From positions 1-12,109 of the forward strand of contig SCUH01000288.1 in assembly GCA_004298295.1 (NCBI GenBank): DNA of 12,109 bases. The letters are read 5' to 3'. Position numbers and translations under genes: made by a program. Source of the DNA: Betaproteobacteria bacterium (GTDB lineage Bacteria > Pseudomonadota > Gammaproteobacteria > Burkholderiales > SG8-39). This document shows, piece by piece, positions 1 through 5,671 of the stretch (within the stretch, counting starts at the first letter, position 1; every line of letters begins with the position of its first letter). A model generated the notes under the pieces. It did not search any database and was not told the origin of the DNA. It saw nothing but the letters and a program-made list of their open reading frames with translations.

Positions 1-420
1 ATCCTCGTCATCGACTACGGCTTTTCGCAACGCGAGTACTACCATCCGCAGCGCTCGATGGGCACCCTGATGTGCCATTACCGCCATCGCGCGCACGGCG
101 ATCCGTTCCTGCATCCCGGCCTGCAGGACATCACGGCACACGTCGACTTCAGCGCCCTGGCGCGCGCCGCCGAGGCGTCGGACCTCGAGCTGCTGGGTTA
201 TGCCGGACTGGCGCAGTTCCTGGTGAACTGCGGCATTACCGAGGTGCTCGGCGCCGAGCATGCCTTGGACGTCGCGCATTACGCCCCGCTCGCCGCCTCT
301 GCCCAGGTCCTCCTCTCGCCCGCGGAAATGGGCGAACTGTTCAAGGTGCTCGCGGTCGGACGCGGCACGCAGCAGCCGCTGGCGGGGTTTGCACAGGGCG
401 ACCGCAGCCACGCGCTGTAG
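1..420 (+). CDS. SAM-dependent methyltransferase, MidA/NDUFAF7 (DUF185) family, C-terminal part
   Basis: The left edge of the window cuts this gene. The frame is open from base 1 and gives 139 residues before the TAG at 418-420. The visible part begins with a strand ending IDYG, then the family-typical stretch MCHYRHRAHGDP, and GLQDITAHVDFSAL, which is diagnostic of the MidA/NDUFAF7 methyltransferases. The SAM-binding N-terminal half lies outside the window. In mitochondria, NDUFAF7 symmetrically dimethylates an arginine of the complex I subunit NDUFS2 during assembly. The target of the bacterial proteins is much less certain, so only the class is called here. The next gene starts on the base after the stop codon, so the two are probably co-transcribed. 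An ATG at base 58 lies inside the conserved domain and is not the real start. Confidence 0.9.
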   Translation: MLVIDYGFSQREYYHPQRSMGTLMCHYRHRAHGDPFLHPGLQDITAHVDFSALARAAEASDLELLGYAGLAQFLVNCGITEVLGAEHALDVAHYAPLAASAQVLLSPAEMGELFKVLAVGRGTQQPLAGFAQGDRSHAL

Positions 421-1071
421 ATGCACGTCTTCTTCTTCGCGCTGCTCGCGGCCGCTGCATCGGCCGCATTCGCCGACGATGCCTCACGCGCCCGGGTGCG
501 CTGGGCGCAAAGCCCGCATGGCCCCCTGCTGGAGCGGATCCTGCCGCCGACGTTCGGCGCCGCGCAGCTGCCCCGGCCGCGCTCCGCGGGCGCAAAGCTC
601 GTCGTGCGCTACTGCGTGCAGTGCCACAACCTGCCCAATCCGGCGATGCACGACGCCCGGCGCTGGCCCTCGGTGCTCGAGCGCATGGTGTTGCGCATGC
701 GCGGCAAGGGCAATCTGGGCGTGCTGATGAAGGAGATGATGGCGGGGGTCGAGGCGCCGACCGAGGCAGAGCATCGCGTGCTGCTCGCCTACCTGCGCCG
801 GCACGCGCAGCAGGCAATCGATCCGCAGACCGTGGCCGATCTTTACGCGCCCGAGGGCGAAGCCTTTCGTCTCGCCTGCAGCCAGTGCCATGTGCTCCCC
901 GACCCTGGGCGCTACACCGCCGCCGAGTGGCCTAGAGTCGTCGCGCGGATGCAGGAGAACATGCAATGGATGAACCGTGTCGTCGGCACGAAACCCGTTC
1001 CCGGGGAGCCGCAGTTGCGCCTCGAGGATATCAACGCCTTCCTCGCGCGGCACGCGCGCCGCGCGGACTAG
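421..1071 (+). CDS. Exported dihaem c-type cytochrome with internal duplication
   Basis: The protein has 216 residues. Residues 1-19 form a hydrophobic signal peptide ending around AFA-DD, so it should be exported by Sec and matured in the periplasm. Two haem-attachment motifs are visible: CVQCH (C65, C68, H69) and CSQCH (C153, C156, H157). Each is followed by LP-x-P, then by WP, and then by an Arg-Met pair whose Met lies exactly 20 residues after the haem His (M89 and M177, possible sixth ligands). The two halves are offset by exactly 88 residues, which indicates an internal duplication. The ATG directly follows the stop of the methyltransferase in the same frame, so no upstream start is possible. 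There is no clear Shine-Dalgarno site, which suggests translational re-initiation. Electron transfer is the likely role. I do not recognise a named family or partner. Confidence 0.85.
   Translation: MHVFFFALLAAAASAAFADDASRARVRWAQSPHGPLLERILPPTFGAAQLPRPRSAGAKLVVRYCVQCHNLPNPAMHDARRWPSVLERMVLRMRGKGNLGVLMKEMMAGVEAPTEAEHRVLLAYLRRHAQQAIDPQTVADLYAPEGEAFRLACSQCHVLPDPGRYTAAEWPRVVARMQENMQWMNRVVGTKPVPGEPQLRLEDINAFLARHARRAD
1044..1065 (-). terminator. Hairpin 7 nt beyond the hydrolase stop; possible transcript end
   Basis: CGCGCGG at 1044-1050 pairs with CCGCGCG at 1059-1065 across an 8-nt loop. The hairpin lies in the last codons of the cytochrome gene and 7 nt past the stop of the convergent hydrolase gene. 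No run of U follows on either strand, so it is not a textbook intrinsic terminator. It could protect the 3' end, or it could be chance in very GC-rich sequence. The two genes converge with one base between their stop codons, so any terminator has to lie inside the opposing gene. Confidence 0.25.
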
Positions 1072-1072
1072 G

Positions 1073-1861
1073 CTAGAGCCGGCGCTCGTCGAGCCAGTCC
1101 ACGATCACCTGCGCCGCCCTTTCCCAGGCCGGTTCGAGCATGATCGCGTGGCCCAGGCCGTCGAGCCGACGGTATGCGGCGCCCAGCAGGTGTGCCGCGC
1201 TTTGCGCGATGCTGGGCGCGATGAGGGCATCATGTTCCGCGCCCAGCACCAGGGCGTCGACGCGCGCCATGCGCCACAGTTGCGGCAGGCCCCAGAGCGT
1301 CATGTCCATGAGCGCGCGGCGCGACTCCGCCTGCATGCGCGCATAGTGGCGATCGATCCGGTCGGCATCCACCGGACCCGAGAACAGTGCTTCGGCAAGG
1401 GCCCTGCGCGACGCGGAATGCCCGCCGGCCAGCGAATTGATTTCTGCGAAAAACTGCGGCCGGCCGAAGGCGAGCGAAAACGTCGAGGGCAGGAGCCCGA
1501 ACGGCGGCACGGGACAAACGTGAACCACCGCGCGAGCCGTCGCGCGCTCGAGATATTTCTGCACCACGAGCGCACCCATCGAATGACCGATGAGTACCGG
1601 CGGCTGGCCGATCTCGGATACCGCCTGCGCGAGATCGTCGACGTAGTCTCCGATCCCGAAATCGTGCAGGCGCTCGCGCCCGCCGCTCGCGCCGTGGCCG
1701 CGCAGCGACAGCGCGTAGCACGGGAATCCTCGTTCGGCGAACCACGGCAGGAAGTGTTCGTCCCAGCACCAAGCGCCCACGTAGGCGCCGTGCAGAAACA
1801 GCAATGGCGTGCGCGGCGCGCCCCCTGCCGGCTGCCGCTGCAGGATTTCGAGCGCGATCAA
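1073..1861 (-). CDS. Alpha/beta hydrolase-fold protein
   Basis: A start at the TTG (1861-1859) gives 262 residues. That TTG overlaps the TGA stop of the upstream glutathione transferase as TTGA, a typical coupled arrangement, and no ATG lies near the expected N-terminus. The frame stays open to 2413, but that extension runs antiparallel-frame through the transferase gene and lacks domain character. The fold is clear: FLHG (residues 22-25) for the oxyanion region, the nucleophile elbow GHSMG (92-96, Ser94), Asp211 in LGAEHDALI, and His238 in DGLGHAIM complete a Ser-Asp-His triad. A cap region of helices lies around residues 120-195. The protein is probably cytoplasmic, as no signal peptide is seen. 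The substrate cannot be told; esterases, lipases and related enzymes share this pattern. It ends one base from the convergent cytochrome gene. Confidence 0.88.
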   Translation of the reverse strand: MIALEILQRQPAGGAPRTPLLFLHGAYVGAWCWDEHFLPWFAERGFPCYALSLRGHGASGGRERLHDFGIGDYVDDLAQAVSEIGQPPVLIGHSMGALVVQKYLERATARAVVHVCPVPPFGLLPSTFSLAFGRPQFFAEINSLAGGHSASRRALAEALFSGPVDADRIDRHYARMQAESRRALMDMTLWGLPQLWRMARVDALVLGAEHDALIAPSIAQSAAHLLGAAYRRLDGLGHAIMLEPAWERAAQVIVDWLDERRL

Positions 1862-2475
1862 CCCGGTACCGCCATCCCGCGCGCCACCGCCGGGCGCGCC
1901 GCGATGGTGTCGAACCAGCGTTTCACGTTTGGAAAGTCGGCGAGCGCCACCTGGTGCCATTCGTATCGCGCCACCCAGGGGAAGGTCGCGATGTCGGCGA
2001 TCGAATACTCGGCGGCGAGGAACGCGGCCTCGCCGAGGCGCCGCTCGAGCACGCCGTAGAGACGCCGCGTCTCGCGCTTGTAGCGCTCGATCGCGTAAGG
2101 CACGGGCTCCTTCGCCGACCGAAGGAAATGATGGACTTGACCGAAGATCGGTCCCACCCCGCCCATCTGGAACATGAGCCATTGCAGCGCTTCGTACCTG
2201 CCGCGCGTGGTCTGCGGCAGGAACCGCCCCGTCTTGCCGGCAAGATAAACGAGAATCGCCCCGGACTCGAACAGCGTGAGGGGCGCGCCGTCCGGGCCGT
2301 CGGAATCCATGATCGCCGGGATCTTGCTGTTCGGATTGATCGCAACGAAGGCGTCCGCAAACTGCTCGCCCTTGCCGATATTCACCGCGTGCACGCGGTA
2401 GGGCAGGCCGCATTCCTCCAGCAGGATGGAGACCTTGCGGCCGTTGGGCGTGGTCCAGGTGTAAAGGTCGATCAT
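1858..2475 (-). CDS. yfcG: Glutathione S-transferase family protein, YfcG-like (Nu class)
   Basis: The protein has 205 residues, the usual length of the family. The N-terminal thioredoxin-like domain begins with MIDLYTWTTPNGRK and contains NPNSKIPAI with the cis-proline, then LFESGAILVYLAGKTG, where the Glu-Ser pair holds the glutathione glutamyl group. The C-terminal helical domain has GPIFGQVHHF, PYAIERYKRE and YSIADIATFPWV. These match E. coli YfcG closely from memory, including the Thr9 and Asn11 positions that replace a catalytic Cys or Ser. YfcG is a glutathione-dependent disulfide reductase, so a role in cytoplasmic thiol redox control is likely. The ATG at 2475 aligns with the family start; a longer open frame to 2658 adds only low-complexity Arg/Ala sequence. 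A 65-nt gap separates it from the permease upstream, so it may have its own promoter. Its stop overlaps the hydrolase start. Confidence 0.92.
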   Translation of the reverse strand: MIDLYTWTTPNGRKVSILLEECGLPYRVHAVNIGKGEQFADAFVAINPNSKIPAIMDSDGPDGAPLTLFESGAILVYLAGKTGRFLPQTTRGRYEALQWLMFQMGGVGPIFGQVHHFLRSAKEPVPYAIERYKRETRRLYGVLERRLGEAAFLAAEYSIADIATFPWVARYEWHQVALADFPNVKRWFDTIAARPAVARGMAVPG

Positions 2476-2503
2476 CTCGCTCGGCGCTCGCGCAAAGGCG
2501 GCA

Positions 2504-2509
2504 ATTCTA
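2504..2509 (-). promoter_or_regulatory. Possible -10 element for the glutathione transferase gene
   Basis: On the minus strand the 65-nt gap holds TAGAAT, one mismatch from the sigma-70 -10 consensus, 28 nt before the transferase ATG. No matching -35 element is visible at a 16-18 nt spacing and no extended -10 TG is present. It is noted because this is the longest gap inside the minus-strand run and the only relatively AT-rich spot there. Confidence 0.22.
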
Positions 2510-2516
2510 GAGGTTC

Positions 2517-2536
2517 CGGCGGCCGCGCTGCCGCCG
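2517..2536 (-). other. GC-rich hairpin after the second permease gene
   Basis: CGGCGGC (2517-2523) and GCCGCCG (2530-2536) form a 7-bp stem with a 6-nt loop, 4 nt downstream of the permease stop. On the minus strand it is followed by mixed sequence rather than a U tract, so it would at most pause or partly terminate transcription between the export genes and the transferase. It may also be chance in GC-rich sequence. Confidence 0.25.
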
Positions 2537-2540
2537 CGCG

Positions 2541-3740
2541 CTACTCGCCGCGCAGCGCTTCCAGCGGGTCGAGCGCGGCGGCACGCCGCGCCGGCAGCAC
2601 GCCGGCGGCGAGCCCCACCGATACCGCGACGACTTCGGCCAGCACGGCATAGAGCCACGGCGTGTGCACCGGCAGGGCGGGCAGCGCAAACGCCAGGATG
2701 CCGGCGATGCCCCAGCCCAACGCCAAGCCGGCGGCGCCGCCGACCGCGGCGAGCAGCGCGGCTTCGCCGAGGAACAGCAGCAGGACGGCGCGCTGGGTCG
2801 CGCCGATCGCCCGCAGCAGGCCGATTTCGCCGGTGCGCTCGGCCACCGCGATGGTCAGGATGGTGAGGATGCCGACGCCGCCGACCACGAGCGATATGGC
2901 GCCGATCGCCGCCACCGCAAAGGTGATGGCGTCGAGCACCGTGTCGAACACCTCGAGCATCTTCTGCTGCGGCGTGACGGTGAAATCCTCCGCGCCGTGA
3001 CGCCCGATGAGCACGCGCCGGATCCCGGCTTCGACTTCGGCGAGCGGCGCGGTCGGCTCGTAGGTGACGTGGATTTCCATCAGGCTTTCGCGGTTGAACA
3101 TGTCGAGCGCGCGCGCCACCGGAATGAACACCGTGTCGTCGAGATCGAAGCCGAGGATCTGCCCCTTGGACTCCATCACGCCGACGACCCGATAGCGTTC
3201 GCCGCCGACGCGCAGCCGGCTGCCGAGCGGGTTGGCGCCGCCGTAGAGCTCCCTCGCGACTTTCGCCCCCAGCACCGCGAACGCGCGCGCGGAGCGCGGA
3301 TCGTCCTGCGGCAGGTATTCGCCGCTTGCCACGCGCATGCTGAGCGCGCGCACGAAGTCCGGACCGGTGCCGTACAGCGTGACGCGCCGGCTCTTGCCGA
3401 CGTACTCGACCTCGGCATTGCCCTGCACCAGCGGGTCGGTCACCCGCACATGCGGCGCGCGGCGCAGCGCGAGCGCGTCCTCGATCGAGAGCGGCCGCAC
3501 CGTGTTGACCGAGCCGAGCGAAGCGCCGTGCGTCTGGATGCGGCCCGGCGTGACGGTGATGAGGTTGGTGCCGAACTGTGTGAACTCGGAGACGACGAAA
3601 CGGTGCAGCCCCTCGCCGATCGAAGTCAGCAGGATCACCGCAGCGATGCCCACGGCGATGCCGAGCGCCGTGAGCAGCGTGCGCAGGCGGTGCGCCGCCA
3701 GCGAAGCCACGGTAAAGCGCACGAAATCGACCCAGCCCAT
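2541..3740 (-). CDS. MacB/FtsX-type ABC transporter permease (second of two)
   Basis: The protein has 399 residues in the MacB layout without the ATPase domain. TM1 is at about residues 20-42, a large periplasmic domain (MacB_PCD) spans about 45-268, and three further helices lie at about 270-300, 317-352 and 362-382. The cytoplasmic coupling segment ERTGEIGLLRAIGA (301-314) and the C-terminal PARRAAALDPLEAL are hallmarks of the FtsX superfamily. SIGEG follows TM1 and GGVGILTIL sits in TM2, as in MacB. It is paralogous to the permease immediately upstream, with landmarks at almost identical residue numbers, which points to a tandem duplication and probable heterodimer. Its ATG lies 4 nt after that gene's stop, with no strong Shine-Dalgarno site, so coupled translation is likely. 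In MacB-type systems these permeases move substrate from periplasm outward rather than across the inner membrane. The substrate is unknown. Confidence 0.93.
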   Translation of the reverse strand: MGWVDFVRFTVASLAAHRLRTLLTALGIAVGIAAVILLTSIGEGLHRFVVSEFTQFGTNLITVTPGRIQTHGASLGSVNTVRPLSIEDALALRRAPHVRVTDPLVQGNAEVEYVGKSRRVTLYGTGPDFVRALSMRVASGEYLPQDDPRSARAFAVLGAKVARELYGGANPLGSRLRVGGERYRVVGVMESKGQILGFDLDDTVFIPVARALDMFNRESLMEIHVTYEPTAPLAEVEAGIRRVLIGRHGAEDFTVTPQQKMLEVFDTVLDAITFAVAAIGAISLVVGGVGILTILTIAVAERTGEIGLLRAIGATQRAVLLLFLGEAALLAAVGGAAGLALGWGIAGILAFALPALPVHTPWLYAVLAEVVAVSVGLAAGVLPARRAAALDPLEALRGE

Positions 3741-3744
3741 GGCT

Positions 3745-4953
3745 CTAGCGCTTCGACAGCGCGCGCACCGGATCGAGCCGCGCCGCGCGCCGCGCCGGCG
3801 CGACCGAGAAGAGCACCGCGGTGGCGATCGCCGTGAGCGGCGCCGCGATCACCGCCCACCAGGGGGCGGTGAACGGGATGCTCGGAAAGAGCTGCCCGAT
3901 GAAAAGCTGCCCGAGCTTGCCGACCGTCAGGCCGAGCGCCGCGCCGCCGAGCGCGAGCAGCACGGCCTCCGAGAGGAAGATCAGACGGATGTTGAGGCCG
4001 GTCGCGCCGAGCGCTTTCAGCAGGCCGATCTCGTGGCGCCGCTGGGTCACCGAGATCAGCATCACGTTCATGATCAGGATGCCGGCGACCGCGAGGCTGA
4101 TCGCGGCGAGCCCTCCCACCGCGAGCGTGAGCGCGCGCAGGATGCGATCGAAGGTGGCGAGCACCGCGTCCTGAGTGACGACGGTGACTTCGCGCTTGCC
4201 GTCGTGGCGCTCGCGCAGGATCTCCTCGATGTCGCTTTGCGCATAGGCGATCTGCTCCCGGCTCTTTGCCTCCACCAGGACGCGGAACAGCGCCTCGGTG
4301 TTGAACAGCGCCTGCGCCGCCGCCAGCGGCACGATCACGATCTCGTCGGTGTTGAAGCCGAGCGATTCGCCCTGGCTCGCCAGCACGCCGACGACGCGAA
4401 AGCGCCGGTCGCCGATGCGCAGCCACTCGCCGAGCGCGCGCCGCGCGCCAAAGAGCTCGGCGGCCACCTTGGCGCCCACCACGCACACCGGTTGGCTGTG
4501 GCGCGGATCGCCGGGCGGCAGGAACTGCCCCTGCGCCATCTCCATGTGGCGGATATCCATCAGTTCCGCGGTCGAGCCGAGCACCGGCGTTTCGCGGCTG
4601 CGCGCGCCGACGCGCACGTCGCCAGCGCCGACGATGAGCGGCGCGAGGCGCCGCACCGCCGGGCTGCGCTTCAAGGCGAGCGCGTCCTCCAGTGTCAGGT
4701 CGCGCGGCGTCTTGCCGATCAGCACGCCGGGCATCGACCCCGCGGTTTCGCTGCGGCCGGGCAGCACGATCACGAGGTGCGTGCCCAGGGACCCGAACTG
4801 GTTCACGACGTACAGGCGCGCGCCCTCGCCGATCGAGCTGACGGCGACGACCGCCGCGACCCCGATGCCCATGGCGAGCAGGATGAGGAGCGTCCGCCCG
4901 GGCGAACCGCGCACCACCTGCCACGCAAACCCGAGCGTGTCGGCGAGACGCAT
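3745..4953 (-). CDS. MacB/FtsX-type ABC transporter permease (first of two)
   Basis: The protein has 402 residues and the same architecture as its downstream neighbour: TM1 at about 20-41, a periplasmic MacB_PCD domain at about 45-270, and TM2-TM4 at about 275-303, 320-352 and 364-385. The coupling segment RRHEIGLLKALGA (305-317) and C-terminal PARRAARLDPVRAL are clear. SIGEG at 40-44 falls at the same positions as in the second permease. The ATG at 4953 lies 19 nt after the ATPase stop, and a strong hairpin (4961-4986) fills that space, so access of ribosomes to this start may be controlled by RNA structure. The nearest purine-rich site, GAGGG, overlaps the hairpin loop and is 16 nt from the ATG. 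Together with the ATPase and adaptor genes upstream it forms an export complex. Confidence 0.93.
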   Translation of the reverse strand: MRLADTLGFAWQVVRGSPGRTLLILLAMGIGVAAVVAVSSIGEGARLYVVNQFGSLGTHLVIVLPGRSETAGSMPGVLIGKTPRDLTLEDALALKRSPAVRRLAPLIVGAGDVRVGARSRETPVLGSTAELMDIRHMEMAQGQFLPPGDPRHSQPVCVVGAKVAAELFGARRALGEWLRIGDRRFRVVGVLASQGESLGFNTDEIVIVPLAAAQALFNTEALFRVLVEAKSREQIAYAQSDIEEILRERHDGKREVTVVTQDAVLATFDRILRALTLAVGGLAAISLAVAGILIMNVMLISVTQRRHEIGLLKALGATGLNIRLIFLSEAVLLALGGAALGLTVGKLGQLFIGQLFPSIPFTAPWWAVIAAPLTAIATAVLFSVAPARRAARLDPVRALSKR

Positions 4954-4960
4954 GATCGGA

Positions 4961-4986
4961 ACGGGGGAACCCTCAGGTTCCCCCGT
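4961..4986 (-). other. Perfect 11-bp intercistronic hairpin with the ATPase stop codon in its loop
   Basis: ACGGGGGAACC (4961-4971) is the exact reverse complement of GGTTCCCCCGT (4976-4986), with a 4-nt loop at 4972-4975. On the transcribed minus strand the ATPase TGA (4975-4973) is in the loop and the stem ends 7 nt before the first permease ATG. There is no U tract after it, so a classic terminator is unlikely. A role in translational coupling, processing or setting the ATPase-to-permease ratio is possible. It could also be a copy of a small dispersed palindrome. Confidence 0.7.
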
Positions 4987-5671
4987 GACCCCCTCCCGCG
5001 CCCCGCTCGTCGCTGACGATGGCGCCGTCGACCATGCGCAGGCGCCGGTGCGCGCGCGCGCCGATCTCCCCGTCGTGCGTCACCACCATGACCGTGCCGC
5101 CCGCGTGATGCACGCCTTCCAGCACCGCCATCACCTCCTGCCCGGTGTGGCGGTCGAGGTTGCCGGTCGGCTCGTCGGCCAGAATGACGGTCGGCCGCAT
5201 CGACATGGCGCGTGCGATCGCCACGCGCTGGCACTGGCCGCCGGAGAGCTGGTCCGGCCGGTGCCGCGCGCGCGCCTCCAGCCCGTACTCCGCCAGCAGC
5301 CGCGCGAGGCGCGTCCTGCGCTCGGCGGGATCGATGCCCGCGAGCACCATCGGCAGCTCGATGTTCTGCTCCGCCGTGAGTCGGGCGACGAGATGGAAGA
5401 ACTGGAACACGAAGCCGATCTTCTCGCGCCGCACGCGCGACAGGGCATCGTCGTCCAGTCCCGTGACGTCACGGCCATCGAGCGCGTAGCGCCCGGCATT
5501 GGGCCGGTCGAGCAGCCCGATGACGTTGAGCAGCGTCGACTTGCCCGAGCCCGAAGGGCCCATCAGCGAAAGATATTCACCGCGCGCAATCTCCAGATTC
5601 ACGCCGCGCAGCGCGTGCACTTCCTCCTCGCCGACGCGGAACACGCGCTCGATGCCGGAGAGGCGGATCAT
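4973..5671 (-). CDS. ABC transporter ATP-binding protein, MacB/LolD type
   Basis: The protein has 232 residues with every motif of a functional nucleotide-binding domain: Walker A GPSGSGKST (38-46), Q-loop Gln90 in FVFQFFHL, signature LSGGQ (142-146), Walker B VILADEP (162-168, catalytic Glu167), D-loop NLD (171-173) and switch His199. The FVFQFFHL and ELPMVLAG patterns place it with the LolD/MacB/FtsE group that works with FtsX-like permeases. It is cytoplasmic and hydrolyses ATP to drive the mechanical cycle of the exporter. The ATG overlaps the adaptor stop as ATGA, and the two permease genes follow, so the complex is encoded as separate subunits rather than as a fused MacB. The C-terminal tail GGGHGGT is unusual; its last codons are encoded by one arm of the hairpin at 4961-4986. 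Confidence 0.95.
   Translation of the reverse strand: MIRLSGIERVFRVGEEEVHALRGVNLEIARGEYLSLMGPSGSGKSTLLNVIGLLDRPNAGRYALDGRDVTGLDDDALSRVRREKIGFVFQFFHLVARLTAEQNIELPMVLAGIDPAERRTRLARLLAEYGLEARARHRPDQLSGGQCQRVAIARAMSMRPTVILADEPTGNLDRHTGQEVMAVLEGVHHAGGTVMVVTHDGEIGARAHRRLRMVDGAIVSDERGAGGGHGGT

Noticed and set aside
977..2059. Open frame of 360 codons on the plus strand opposite the hydrolase
   Set aside because: The opposite strand holds a complete alpha/beta hydrolase with an intact catalytic triad. This frame has no domain and overlaps the cytochrome end.
1862..2413. N-terminal extension of the hydrolase frame
   Set aside because: The extra 184 codons lie inside the glutathione transferase in another frame and show no domain. 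The TTG at 1861 fits the fold and the overlap pattern.
2476..2658. Longer N-terminus for the glutathione transferase
   Set aside because: The added residues are Arg/Ala/Gly repeats encoded over the permease 3' end. The family begins at the MIDLYTW start.
3337..5016. Open frame of 559 codons on the plus strand, opposite the two permeases
   Set aside because: It is a shadow of the permease genes: biased composition with many His, Arg and Asp, and no recognisable motif.
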